Source: an uncultured Mycoplasmatota bacterium (GTDB taxonomy: Bacteria > Bacillota_I > Bacilli_A > RF39 > UBA660). Taken from it: a DNA stretch of 64,000 bases. The DNA is taken from contig CANTCQ010000001.1 in assembly GCA_947652325.1 (NCBI GenBank), forward strand, positions 62,001-126,000, read 5' to 3'. The notes beneath the pieces are model-generated. The model ran no database searches, was not told where the DNA came from, and was given only the letters and a program-made list of their open reading frames with translations. How positions within the stretch are numbered: position 1 is the first letter of the stretch; each line of letters opens with the position of its first letter. Both the position numbers and the translations under genes were made by a program. Positions 1 to 8,427 of this stretch are shown here, in pieces.

Positions 1-1467
1 AAAACTTGTTATTATGATAATGATAAACAAATTAAAAATAAAATATTTAGTGCTATACAATACGCTAATATTGATGAATTAGATAAAATTCAAACAGGAA
101 ATTTGTTTGAATTAACTACAAATCAAAGTTTTAATGCCAGTCAATTATTTGTATGGAATTTCACAGGTATATTTTTTGTAAGATTTAGAAGTATCTTAAT
201 GATTTCAATAATAATGTTATTTTTAAACTTTAAAATATCCTTAATTATTATAGGTATATTTATATTATCATACATAATACTTTTACCATTTTATAATACC
301 AACATGAAAAATTATCAGCAGTCATTAAAAACTTTACTACATCTTCAAGATAAAATAAACGAGTATATAGAAAGTTATTCTACGACAAAAACATTAAGAC
401 TTGAAGAAATTAATATGGATGAAATAAATGTTATTTTAACAAAAAGCAAAGAAAAATATTTAAAAATAAATAAAGTTCTAGCATTACATACATCATTATT
501 TGCCATATTAACATTTTTTGCAGTAATTTTTACCTTAATTATAGGTGGAAATGAAATAGTGCTTGGTATAGGTGTTGCTTCCACAATAATGCTTTTAGTT
601 GATTATATAAATGATATAAATAACCATATGCAAGGTTTGTTTCAACATGCTCATGGTGTAATGAACAAATATAATGCCTTTTTAAGAATATTTAAAGTAA
701 TAGAACTATTACAAGAAACAGATGATGGAACTGAAAATCTGGATAAAGTCAAAAGTATAGAGTTTGATAATGTAAAAATGAGTTATGATGGAGTAAATAT
801 AGTTCTTGAAAATATTAATTTAAAAATAGATAAAGCGATGACAGTTGCTATAGTTGGAAAAAGCGGTTCAGGAAAAACAACTTTAGTTAATTTAATTCCA
901 AGATTTTATGAACTACTAGATGGAAAAATTTTAATAAATAATGTTGATTATAAAAATTATAAGCTAAGCGAATTAAGAAAAAATATATCTTATGTTTTTC
1001 AAGAGCCTGTTATATTAAATATGTCTATAAAAGATAATTTAATTTATGGACTTGAAAATATTTCATTTGAAGAAATAAAAAATATCTGTAAAAAACTTGG
1101 ATTAGATAATAAAATACTATCATTACCAAATGGATATGATACGATTATAAATGCAAAAACTGATTTATTATCTTTTGGTGAAAAACAATTATTAAATTAT
1201 GCAAGAGCGATATTAAAAAATGGAGATATAGTAATTTTAGATGAGGTAACGTCTAACCTTGATTTAAAATTTGAACAAAATATTATTGACGCAAACAAAA
1301 CATTGCTTAAAGGTAAAATTGCATTTATTATTGCCCATAGATTAAATACAATTAAGGAAGCGGATTTAATTATATTTATTGAAGATAAACATATTGAAGA
1401 AATGGGGACACATGAAGAATTACTAAAATTAAATGAGAAGTATTCTAAATTATTTATGACTAAATAA
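1..1467 (+). CDS. ABC exporter half-transporter, 5' end outside window
   Basis: The reading frame is open from base 1, so the gene begins upstream; an in-frame TTG at 103 is not a credible start. The 488 visible residues hold the later part of a type I exporter membrane domain (hydrophobic segments over about residues 55-100 and 165-205) followed by an ATPase domain. The ATPase has Walker A GKSGSGKTT, Q-loop FQEP, a signature motif degenerate to LSFGEKQ (usually LSGGQ), Walker B VILDE and switch histidine IIAHR. This is the fused TMD-NBD layout of MsbA/LanT-type exporters. The substrate cannot be read. The neighbouring Bce-type resistance module makes peptide or drug export plausible, but that is inference. 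Confidence 0.88.
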   Translation, partial: KTCYYDNDKQIKNKIFSAIQYANIDELDKIQTGNLFELTTNQSFNASQLFVWNFTGIFFVRFRSILMISIIMLFLNFKISLIIIGIFILSYIILLPFYNTNMKNYQQSLKTLLHLQDKINEYIESYSTTKTLRLEEINMDEINVILTKSKEKYLKINKVLALHTSLFAILTFFAVIFTLIIGGNEIVLGIGVASTIMLLVDYINDINNHMQGLFQHAHGVMNKYNAFLRIFKVIELLQETDDGTENLDKVKSIEFDNVKMSYDGVNIVLENINLKIDKAMTVAIVGKSGSGKTTLVNLIPRFYELLDGKILINNVDYKNYKLSELRKNISYVFQEPVILNMSIKDNLIYGLENISFEEIKNICKKLGLDNKILSLPNGYDTIINAKTDLLSFGEKQLLNYARAILKNGDIVILDEVTSNLDLKFEQNIIDANKTLLKGKIAFIIAHRLNTIKEADLIIFIEDKHIEEMGTHEELLKLNEKYSKLFMTK

Positions 1468-1585
1468 ATATTGTTGTATAAATCCAAAAGAAATTTATAA
1501 CTAATGAATTTTGTTTTTAACTTTTTAATTAGCAGAACCAATATAAGATATTAAAAAATTAGAAAAAGAAATTAAAAATAAATAA

Positions 1586-1770
1586 AGAAAATTTATTGTT
1601 ATTAAGTGATTTACAAAATAATATGCATATGACTCAACAAAATAGATATCATAATAAGGAATTCTTTTGAAAGATACCAAAGTAAAAAAATAGGTATATA
1701 TTTAGCTAATAATATGCTAAATAGTGCAAATAAGAATGTTTATAGTGGAATTATTGAATGTCTATGAGTG
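1586..1770 (+). pseudogene. possible decayed ORF with one frameshift
   Basis: Two short open frames join if a single frameshift is allowed around 1669: one ending ...QQNRYHNKEFF, the next reading ERYQSKKIGIYLANNM and ending in TGA near 1770. Composition looks coding (Lys/Asn/Ile rich with sensible Tyr and Leu), but no start or family is recognised. The whole of 1468-1989 has no intact gene. It holds this remnant, a terminator hairpin at 1879-1916 and the promoter region of the response regulator. Confidence 0.3.
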
Positions 1771-1878
1771 GCACTATAAATATTAAATTATAATAATTTG
1801 GATAATTGGATTTTTATTGTAATGAATGAAACGGAAGAAGATTAATTTTAAATAAAATATATTAACCTATTTTAGAGG

Positions 1879-1916
1879 CTGTAATGAAATGAAATAGATT
1901 CATTACAGTTTCTTTT
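1879..1916 (+). terminator. rho-independent terminator
   Basis: A perfect 10-bp stem CTGTAATGAA/TTCATTACAG with a 10-nt loop is followed by TTTCTTTT. It isolates the Bce-type regulator from upstream transcription. Confidence 0.7.
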
Positions 1917-1920
1917 AATG

Positions 1921-1934
1921 TTACGAAACTGTAA
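1921..1934. promoter_or_regulatory. Bce-type response-regulator operator (candidate)
   Basis: The sequence TTACG-N4-TGTAA lies about 55 bases before the regulator start. The BceR-family consensus is TNACA-N4-TGTAA, so this site has one mismatch. A second site with the same geometry and no mismatch lies before the ABC genes at 3671-3684. A candidate -10 (TAGAAT) is at 1958-1963. It suggests autoregulation. Confidence 0.55.
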
Positions 1935-1989
1935 TATTTAAATAGGCTTATTCGTGGTAGAATATAGGATAAAGAAATGCGGTGATTAT

Positions 1990-2652
1990 ATGCAAAAAAT
2001 ACTTATTATTGAAGATGATGAACTTATTTCTAATGAACTTAAAAATTTGTTAGATAACAATAACTATAATGGTATCATTTTGAATGATTTTAAAAATACT
2101 TTAAATGAAATATTGGATATAAAGCCAGACTTAATTTTACTTGATATAAACATTCCATATATGAATGGAGAAACATTGCTTAAAAATTTAAGAGAATCAT
2201 CAAATATTCCTGTAATTATGGTAACAAGTAGAAATTCTGATATTGATGAAGCATTGTCTATCAATTATGGAGCAGATGATTATATAACGAAACCATATAA
2301 TCCTAATATTTTATTATTAAGAGTTGGAGCAGTTTTAAAAAGATTTAATAATAGTTCAGATATGCTTCTATTCAAAGATTTAACTATAAATATTTCTAAA
2401 GGAATAATAAAAAAAGGTAATGAAGAAATAATTTTAACTAAAAATGAAATGATAATATTTAGTTATTTAGTGAATCATCAAAATAAAATTGTCACTCGAG
2501 ATGAGCTAATGACATCATTATGGAATAATGAGGAGTTTATCAATGATAATGCTTTAACAGTTAATATCAGTAGATTGCGAACAAAATTAAAGAGTATTGG
2601 TTATGGAGATGTGATAGACACTCGCAAAGGAATGGGATATATTTTATCATGA
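1990..2652 (+). CDS. Response regulator, OmpR family, BceR-like
   Basis: This 220-residue regulator has an N-terminal receiver domain (acidic pocket E8-D9-D10, phosphoacceptor D52 in LLDINIPY, lysine in ITKPY) and a C-terminal winged-helix domain ending RKGMGYIL. The start is ATG 1990, which has GCGGTGA just upstream; an in-frame GTG at 1954 lacks a ribosome site. Its TGA stop overlaps the kinase ATG (ATGA at 2649). In Bce systems the regulator activates its cognate peptide-detoxification ABC transporter, which lies directly downstream here behind a matching operator. Family confident; the inducing peptide is unknown. Confidence 0.92.
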   Translation: MQKILIIEDDELISNELKNLLDNNNYNGIILNDFKNTLNEILDIKPDLILLDINIPYMNGETLLKNLRESSNIPVIMVTSRNSDIDEALSINYGADDYITKPYNPNILLLRVGAVLKRFNNSSDMLLFKDLTINISKGIIKKGNEEIILTKNEMIIFSYLVNHQNKIVTRDELMTSLWNNEEFINDNALTVNISRLRTKLKSIGYGDVIDTRKGMGYILS

Positions 2653-3668
2653 AATGGAATGTTTATTTAAAAGATAAATTATTTGTTATTGCTGCAACTT
2701 TTATAACTTTAATAATTATTTATCTAATATTAATAGCATTTAAAACAAATACTGAAATTATTATTTCAGTATTACTCATATTTTTGATATGCAATTTGAT
2801 AATTTTATTAATAGAGTATTTTAGAAAGAAAAAGTTTTATAGTGAACTTTTAGATAATATTGAAGGATTAGATCAAGCATATTTAGTTTTGGAGACTTTA
2901 GAAAATCCTGAATTTTATGAAGGTAAACTTCTTTATCAAGCACTTTATGAAATTGATAAATCTTTTTTAGAAAATGTAAATAAAATAGATAAAAACAAAA
3001 AAGACTTTAAAGAATATGTAGAAATGTGGATTCATGAAGTTAAAATACCTCTTTCTTCACTTATTTTAACAACTAATAATCATAAAAATGAAATAAGTCC
3101 AAAAATCAAGGCTCAAATAAAAAAATTAGAGGACTATGTAGATCAAGTGCTTTATTATGTGAGAAGTCAAAATGCTGAAAAAGACTATTTAATAAAAAAA
3201 ATAAGTCTTGGAAATATTATAAAAAATATAGGACTTAAAAATATGGACGACTTACTTGATAATAATATCGAATTTATTGTAGAAAAAACAAATGCCTTAG
3301 TTTTTAGCGATTCAAAATGGTTGGAATTTATTGTAGGGCAAATAGTAAATAATTCTATTAAATATAAAAGAAATATAAAAAATTCCTACATAAAAATATC
3401 AGTAAGAGATGAAAAAAAGAAAGTAATTCTTATGATAGAAGATAATGGTATAGGAATTAAAGAATCAGACATAAAACAAGTTTTTAATAAAAGCTTTACA
3501 GGAGAAAATGGACGAGTTAGAAGTAAATCAACTGGAATGGGTTTATATATTGCAAAAAATATGTGTGAAAAATTAGGGCATATTATTACAATTGAATCAT
3601 CAGTTAATAAATATACTAGAGTTTATATCACATTTGCTAAAAATGATTTTTATGAGATAGTTAAATAA
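2649..3668 (+). CDS. Intramembrane-sensing histidine kinase, BceS-like
   Basis: A 339-residue kinase with two N-terminal membrane helices (about 11-31 and 36-56) joined by only a few residues, so it has no extracellular sensor. This is the hallmark of kinases that sense through a partner BceAB transporter. The phosphoacceptor box is WIHEVKIP (H129). ATP-lid motifs follow: NNSIKYK, DNGIGI and STGMGLYIA. It overlaps the regulator stop by four bases, so translation is probably coupled. The transporter genes follow 90 bases later. Confidence 0.92.
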   Translation: MKWNVYLKDKLFVIAATFITLIIIYLILIAFKTNTEIIISVLLIFLICNLIILLIEYFRKKKFYSELLDNIEGLDQAYLVLETLENPEFYEGKLLYQALYEIDKSFLENVNKIDKNKKDFKEYVEMWIHEVKIPLSSLILTTNNHKNEISPKIKAQIKKLEDYVDQVLYYVRSQNAEKDYLIKKISLGNIIKNIGLKNMDDLLDNNIEFIVEKTNALVFSDSKWLEFIVGQIVNNSIKYKRNIKNSYIKISVRDEKKKVILMIEDNGIGIKESDIKQVFNKSFTGENGRVRSKSTGMGLYIAKNMCEKLGHIITIESSVNKYTRVYITFAKNDFYEIVK

Positions 3669-3670
3669 TC

Positions 3671-3684
3671 TTACAAAATTGTAA
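3671..3684. promoter_or_regulatory. BceR-type operator before the ABC genes
   Basis: TTACA-AAAT-TGTAA matches the BceR-family consensus TNACA-N4-TGTAA exactly. It lies 75 bases before the ABC ATPase start and upstream of a -10-like TATTAT at 3732-3737. This is the expected place for inducible activation of the transporter. The upstream site at 1921 has the same spacing. Confidence 0.65.
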
Positions 3685-3758
3685 TGTTTTGTAATATTAA
3701 ACGAACGACAAAATAATATTTTTTGATTTATTATTATACATGAAAGGAGAAAAAATAT

Positions 3759-4523
3759 ATGGAAAAGATTTTAAAAGTGGAGAATATTGAAAAGTATTAT
3801 GGTGGTCGTTCCTCTTTAACTAAAGCTATTGATAACTTATCATTAGAAGTAGAAAAAGGTGAATTCGTTGCTATTATGGGATCTAGTGGGAGTGGTAAAA
3901 CAACACTTCTAAATGTTATATCCACTATAGACTGTGTAACAAGTGGACATATTTATGTAGGTGGAATCGATATCACTAAATTAAAAGGGAATGACCTCAA
4001 CAAATTTAGAAGAGAAGAACTTGGATTTATTTTTCAAGACTTTAATTTATTAGATACCTTAACAGCTTATGAAAATATTGCTCTTGCTTTGTCTATTCAA
4101 AATATAAGTGCAAAAGAAATAGATGTACGAATTAAGAAAGTTGCTGAAGAACTTGATATAAAATCTGTTTTGTCTAAATATCCATATCAGATGAGTGGAG
4201 GACAAAAACAAAGAGTAGCAAGTGCTAGAGCAATTATTACAAATCCTAAGTTAGTTCTTGCTGATGAACCAACAGGAGCTTTGGATTCTAAGTCTGCTAA
4301 GATGTTACTAGAGAAATTTAATTATTTGGATGAACTTGGAGCTACTATTCTCATGGTAACTCATGATGCTTTTACAGCTTCTTATGCTAGAAGAGTAGTC
4401 TTTATTAAGGATGGTAAAATTTTTAAAGAAATTCATAAAGGAAATGATTCTATAAAAGAATTTTTTGATAAGATCATTGATGTAGTAACTCTGTTAGGTG
4501 GAGATCTAAATGATGCTCTCTAA
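3759..4523 (+). CDS. Bce-type ABC transporter ATPase, BceA-like
   Basis: A 254-residue ATPase with Walker A GSSGSGKTT (41-49), Q-loop FQDF (92-95), signature SGGQ (146-149), Walker B LADEP with E170, and switch histidine VTHD. The length and the FQDFNLLDTLTAYENI region are typical of MacB/BceA-type ATPases that pair with FtsX-like permeases. AAAGGAGA lies 9 bases before ATG 3759. The 3' end overlaps the permease start by 14 bases, which ties the two genes in translation. With the permease and the TCS it should remove or sense cell-wall-active peptides such as bacitracin or lantibiotics. Confidence 0.93.
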   Translation: MEKILKVENIEKYYGGRSSLTKAIDNLSLEVEKGEFVAIMGSSGSGKTTLLNVISTIDCVTSGHIYVGGIDITKLKGNDLNKFRREELGFIFQDFNLLDTLTAYENIALALSIQNISAKEIDVRIKKVAEELDIKSVLSKYPYQMSGGQKQRVASARAIITNPKLVLADEPTGALDSKSAKMLLEKFNYLDELGATILMVTHDAFTASYARRVVFIKDGKIFKEIHKGNDSIKEFFDKIIDVVTLLGGDLNDAL

Positions 4524-6591
4524 GTTATCTTTAAAAAATATCAAGAAAAGTATAAAAGATTATACCATCTACTTTTTTACTTTAATTCTTGGTATATCAA
4601 TATTTTATGTGTTTAATGCTTTGGATTCTCAAACAGCAATGATGAATGTATCATCATCAACTAGAGAATTAATTAAGTTAATGATGAATATGCTTTCAGC
4701 AGTTAGTGTATTTGTATCATTTATATTAGGATTTTTAATTATATATGCTTCAAGATTTTTAATAAAAAGAAGAAACAAAGAATTTGGAATTTACTTAACA
4801 CTTGGAATGAGCAAAAGGAAAATATCAATGATATTATTTTTTGAAACTTTATTTATAGGAATTCTATCACTTGTTGTAGGTTTAGGACTTGGCATAATTC
4901 TTTCTCAATTTATGAGTATTATTGTTGTAAATATGTTTGAAGCAGATTTAACAAAATTTACATTTGTATTTTCAAGTTCAGCCTGTATAAAAACTGTCAT
5001 TTATTTTAGTGTAATGTATTTATTTGTAATGATATTTAATACAGTAAGTGTAAGTAAATGTAAATTAATAGATTTATTACATGGTAATAAAAAATCAGAA
5101 AAATTAAAACTTAAAAATCCAATCGTTTGTGTAATTATATTTATAGTATCTATTTTAGTTTTGTCACGTGCTTATTACATAGTAACAGATGGATTTTTAA
5201 CTATGAAAGATGCTAAAGATATTTTAATTCCAATTGTGATGGGTTCTATAAGTACATTTTTCATTTTTTGGTCTTTATCTGGTCTTGTTTTAAAACTTTT
5301 CCAATCAAGGAAAAATTTTTATTACAAGGGCTTAAATAGTTTTACATTAAGACAATTTTCAAGCAAAATTAATACAACAGTTTTTTCAACAACAATTATT
5401 TGTTTAATGCTATTCGTAACAATATGTTTATTGTCTGCTTGTTTAACTATGAAAAATTCAATGAATGAAGGAATAAAAAAATTTGCTCCTGTAGATATAC
5501 AACTTACTAATAAAAGAAATATGGATGCTCCACACTGGTATGATATGAATTTATCTTATGGATATAATGAGAATCAAATTACAAATTCCCAGATTGATGT
5601 AGTAGAAAAATTGAATGTTTTTGATTTTGATATAAATAAGCTCTTAAAAGAATACATACAAGTTAGTATTTATAGAACTCCTGATTTAACTTTAAATCAT
5701 ACATTAGGTTCAAAATTAGAAAGTGTTAGAACAGAGTTTCCATTTCTAAAATATGACAAAATGGAAGATATAATAACAATAAGTGATTATAATAAAATTG
5801 CAAAACTTTACGGAATAGATACTTACTTTTTAGATGATGATGAATATATAATTTTAGCAGATTTTAAATCAATGGTTAATATTAGAAATATTGCATTAAA
5901 AAATAAAGAAACCATCAATTTATTTGGATACACATTAAAACCCAAATATGATGAATGTCAAAATGGTTTTGTTGAAATGTCCAGTCAAAGTATTAACTCT
6001 GGAGTTATTGTTGTTTCAGACAAAGTTGTAGATGAAAATTATCTTTATGGCGATATGTTAATGGGAAATTATAATACTACTGACAAAGAAGAAATCAGAA
6101 ATATTGAAAGTAGTTTAAATGAATTATCTAAAAATCCTCTTAAAAACAAGTATTTATTACCAGATGGAACTACCAAATTATCTATAAAAGAGTCAACAAA
6201 TAGTTTAACTGTAATGGTAACATTTATTGGTCTTTATTTAGGTGTTATCTTTATGATAAGTAGTGCAGCAATATTAGGATTAAAAGAATTATCAGAAAGT
6301 AGTGATAATAAAGAAAGATTTAAAATGTTAAGAAAAATTGGTACAGATGAGAAGTTAATTAACAAAGCATTGTTTAGACAAATTGGAATTTTCTTTCTTC
6401 TTCCACTAATACTTGCAATAATTCATTCAATATTTGGTATAAAGTTTGTTGTAAAAGTATTAGAAGTATTTGGTACAGATGAATTATTACTATCAATTAT
6501 TATGACAGGTATATTTTTAGTAATTATTTATGGTGGTTATTTTCTACTTACTTATTATTGCAGTAAAAATATCATAAAGGAGAAAAATTAA
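4510..6591 (+). CDS. Bce-type ABC permease with large extracellular domain, BceB-like
   Basis: A 693-residue membrane protein. About seven hydrophobic helices (first near residue 20) precede a large hydrophilic segment of roughly 230 residues (about 320-560), followed by three more helices. This ten-helix FtsX layout with an outside domain between helices 7 and 8 is the BceB signature. The domain is the site of peptide recognition in characterised members. The start is ATG 4510 behind GGTGGAG inside the ATPase gene. It is somewhat longer than Bacillus BceB. The operon appears to continue into a 43-residue membrane peptide. Confidence 0.92.
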   Translation: MMLSKLSLKNIKKSIKDYTIYFFTLILGISIFYVFNALDSQTAMMNVSSSTRELIKLMMNMLSAVSVFVSFILGFLIIYASRFLIKRRNKEFGIYLTLGMSKRKISMILFFETLFIGILSLVVGLGLGIILSQFMSIIVVNMFEADLTKFTFVFSSSACIKTVIYFSVMYLFVMIFNTVSVSKCKLIDLLHGNKKSEKLKLKNPIVCVIIFIVSILVLSRAYYIVTDGFLTMKDAKDILIPIVMGSISTFFIFWSLSGLVLKLFQSRKNFYYKGLNSFTLRQFSSKINTTVFSTTIICLMLFVTICLLSACLTMKNSMNEGIKKFAPVDIQLTNKRNMDAPHWYDMNLSYGYNENQITNSQIDVVEKLNVFDFDINKLLKEYIQVSIYRTPDLTLNHTLGSKLESVRTEFPFLKYDKMEDIITISDYNKIAKLYGIDTYFLDDDEYIILADFKSMVNIRNIALKNKETINLFGYTLKPKYDECQNGFVEMSSQSINSGVIVVSDKVVDENYLYGDMLMGNYNTTDKEEIRNIESSLNELSKNPLKNKYLLPDGTTKLSIKESTNSLTVMVTFIGLYLGVIFMISSAAILGLKELSESSDNKERFKMLRKIGTDEKLINKALFRQIGIFFLLPLILAIIHSIFGIKFVVKVLEVFGTDELLLSIIMTGIFLVIIYGGYFLLTYYCSKNIIKEKN

Positions 6592-6592
6592 A

Positions 6593-6724
6593 ATGTTATT
6601 AGTATATAATTGGACTAGTGTTTTACAAAGTGTAAAAGATACATGGGTACCAATTTTAATTCCATTTGCTATATTGTTTGTAGTTCTTATTCTCATAGCA
6701 ATTATAAGAAAAAATAAGGATTAG
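6593..6724 (+). CDS. 43-residue single-pass membrane peptide in the Bce operon
   Basis: ATG 6593 follows the permease stop by one base and has AAGGAG at 6578-6583. The peptide starts MLLVYNWTSVLQ, has one hydrophobic helix (about residues 20-38, PILIPFAILFVVLILIAII) and ends in the basic tail RKNKD. An intrinsic terminator follows at 6761-6800, so it is the last gene of the operon. No family is recognised. Strong ribosome site, tight coupling and a clean membrane-plus-positive-tail layout argue that it is translated. It may be an accessory subunit or modulator of the transporter; this is inference. Confidence 0.65.
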   Translation: MLLVYNWTSVLQSVKDTWVPILIPFAILFVVLILIAIIRKNKD

Positions 6725-6760
6725 TAAATATGTATAAATAAAACGAAAAAGTTAAAAATA

Positions 6761-6800
6761 AGAGCAAGGAAAACGTATAGTATTTCCTTGTTTTGCTTTA
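6761..6800 (+). terminator. terminator of the Bce operon (left copy)
   Basis: Stem CAAGGAAA/TTTCCTTG with a 10-nt loop, followed by TTTTGCTTT. It is duplicated at 9575-9614 as part of the direct repeat. Confidence 0.7.
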
Positions 6801-6875
6801 AAATAAGTGTTAGAATATATCATTATAAATTGACTTGTAACATTTAGTATCATTTAGTAAATTTGTGGCCGACAT

Positions 6876-6933
6876 TTCGTGTCCAAGCAAAAAGTCATAT
6901 TTTTTGAACTTAAAAAATGAGTTAGGACACGAA
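6876..6933. repeat. long hairpin before uvrB (left copy)
   Basis: Perfect 9-bp arms TTCGTGTCC and GGACACGAA enclose 40 bases that contain an inner T6/A6 stem. It lies just before the uvrB ribosome site and is duplicated at 9690-9747. It could be a regulatory hairpin or a recombination or protein-binding site. No LexA-type palindrome was seen here. Confidence 0.5.
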
Positions 6934-6970
6934 TTTCATGGTTGACTGTAGTCATAATAAGGAGGGCAAT

Positions 6971-7279
6971 ATGTTCAAATTAGTATCAAAATATAAACCC
7001 AGTGGTGACCAACCACAAGCAATTGATAAGTTAGTAAAAGGAATTGAAAATGGTGAGAAAGAGCAGGTTTTACTGGGGGCTACGGGAACAGGTAAGACTT
7101 TTACGATTGCAAATGTAATAGCCAAAACGAACAAACCAACATTGGTTTTGGCTCATAATAAAACACTTGCGGGACAACTCTATGCGGAACTCAAGGAGAT
7201 ATTCCCAGAGAATCATGTTGAATATTTTGTTTCGTATTATAGCGGCACTCCTAAAACCCTTATATTTAGTGCTATTTAG
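6971..7279 (+). pseudogene. uvrB: uvrB 5' fragment, truncated copy
   Basis: ATG 6971 with GGAGG nine bases upstream starts the same N-terminus as intact uvrB, including Walker A GATGTGKT. The match ends at codon 90 (base 7240). The frame then runs 12 foreign codons to a TAG at 7277-7279. The helicase core is missing, so the product cannot act in excision repair. It is the duplicated end left outside the island; the functional gene is at 9785. Confidence 0.93.
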
Positions 7280-7316
7280 TATCATTTAATCCACAAAAAA
7301 AGACTAAATAACACTA
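7267..7316. repeat. imperfect inverted repeat at the island's left junction
   Basis: TAGTGCTATTTAG (7267-7279) and CTAAATAACACTA (7304-7316) are inverted with one mismatch. Overlapping it, ATTTAGTATCATTTA (7274-7288) repeats a 15-mer found upstream of both uvrB copies (6842-6856, 9656-9670). Paired arms of this kind occur at recombinase attachment sites, but no recombinase gene lies in the window. Confidence 0.5.
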
Positions 7317-7417
7317 GGTAATATTAGATGAACAAATAAAATTTGTGGCTAAGAGTTGTATTCATTCGTGTTCTTAATATAATACTATAAAAATTTATAG
7401 AAATGGAGGGATAAAAA

Positions 7418-8404
7418 ATGAAAAATATAGCTTCAATAACACCAGTATTTTATATCACAGATGATAATAAAAAAATTATAAAAGAAATTGAAAAAAAACT
7501 TGATTTAATTATTATTGATGATAGTGATAAAAAAAGGAAATTACAAATTAAGTCTAAGGTTAGATCAATTCATTCATCACTAGCAATTGAAGCAAATTCT
7601 TTATCATTAGAATCAGTTGAGAATATTGTAGAAAAAAAACTTGTTTTAGGCGATAGAAAAGAAATTCAAGAAGTCAAAAATGCTAATGAATTATATGAAC
7701 ATATAAATGAATATAACTGGAAAGATGAAGATGATTTTTTAAAAGCTCATACACTAATGATGAAGTATTTTGATGATGACAATGGTTATTATAGAAATCA
7801 TGGTGAAGGAGTAAAAAAAGGAAATGAAGTAATTTATTCAGCACCGCAATCTATATTGGTCCCCTCTCTCATGAAAAAATTATTTGAGTTTATGATTGAT
7901 AATGAAAATAAAATTCATCCTTTAGTTTTATCCTCTGTATTTCATTATTATTTTGTATATATTCATCCATTTAGTGATGGTAATGGCAGAATGGCTAGAT
8001 TCTGGGTAAGTTTAATTTTAACTGATTGGAATTCAAAGTTTGAATATATTCCTATTGAAGAAGAAATATATTTAAATCAACAAAAATATTATGATTCTAT
8101 TGCAGAGTGCCATGTTAATAGTAATGCGAATGTATTTATAGATTTTATGTTAAAGTGCATTCACTCATCGTTAGAAAAAGCTACCCAGAAAACTACCCAA
8201 AAAGCAAAATTAAATAATAATCAATTAAAAATTATAGAGCTAATAAAAGAAAATCCTAAAGTTACAAGAAATGAACTTGCTAGTTTTTTAAATATTACAT
8301 CTGATGGTGTTAAATATAATTTGAAAAAATTAGTTGATAATAATATAATTGAAAGAGTTGGACCAGATAATGGTGGATACTGGAGTATAAAAGTAGATGA
8401 TTGA
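7418..8404 (+). CDS. Fic-domain AMP-transferase with C-terminal winged helix
   Basis: A 328-residue Fic protein with the complete catalytic motif HPFSDGNGRMAR (H183 to R194). A probable N-terminal self-inhibitory helix reads SLAIEAN (54-60), close to the [S/T]xxxE[G/N] class II pattern with Ala in place of Gly. Residues about 265-325 form a winged-helix fold (VTRNELASFLNITSDGVKYNLKKL), the common layout of Fic proteins with a DNA-binding tail. Such enzymes usually transfer AMP to protein hydroxyls. GGAGGG lies upstream of ATG 7418. It is the first gene of the segment between the two uvrB 5' copies and overlaps the next gene's region. Confidence 0.9.
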   Translation: MKNIASITPVFYITDDNKKIIKEIEKKLDLIIIDDSDKKRKLQIKSKVRSIHSSLAIEANSLSLESVENIVEKKLVLGDRKEIQEVKNANELYEHINEYNWKDEDDFLKAHTLMMKYFDDDNGYYRNHGEGVKKGNEVIYSAPQSILVPSLMKKLFEFMIDNENKIHPLVLSSVFHYYFVYIHPFSDGNGRMARFWVSLILTDWNSKFEYIPIEEEIYLNQQKYYDSIAECHVNSNANVFIDFMLKCIHSSLEKATQKTTQKAKLNNNQLKIIELIKENPKVTRNELASFLNITSDGVKYNLKKLVDNNIIERVGPDNGGYWSIKVDD

Positions 8405-8427
8405 TAAATAAGGATGTTTTAATAATT

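Larger units (their letters stand above)
6720..7240. repeat. 521-bp direct repeat, left copy (uvrB promoter and 5' end)
   Basis: Bases 6720-7240 recur at 9534-10054, offset exactly 2814. By eye I count three substitutions (6727, 7231, 7234). The repeat contains a terminator, the uvrB upstream region with its hairpin and the first ~90 codons of uvrB. After 7240 the sequence switches to AGCGGCACTCC..., unrelated to uvrB. Near-identity of both non-coding and coding parts implies a recent duplication or element insertion. Confidence 0.97.

Noticed and set aside
1-1467. Start of the first gene at TTG 103
   Set aside because: The frame is open to base 1 and encodes coherent exporter sequence before 103, so the gene is truncated by the window.
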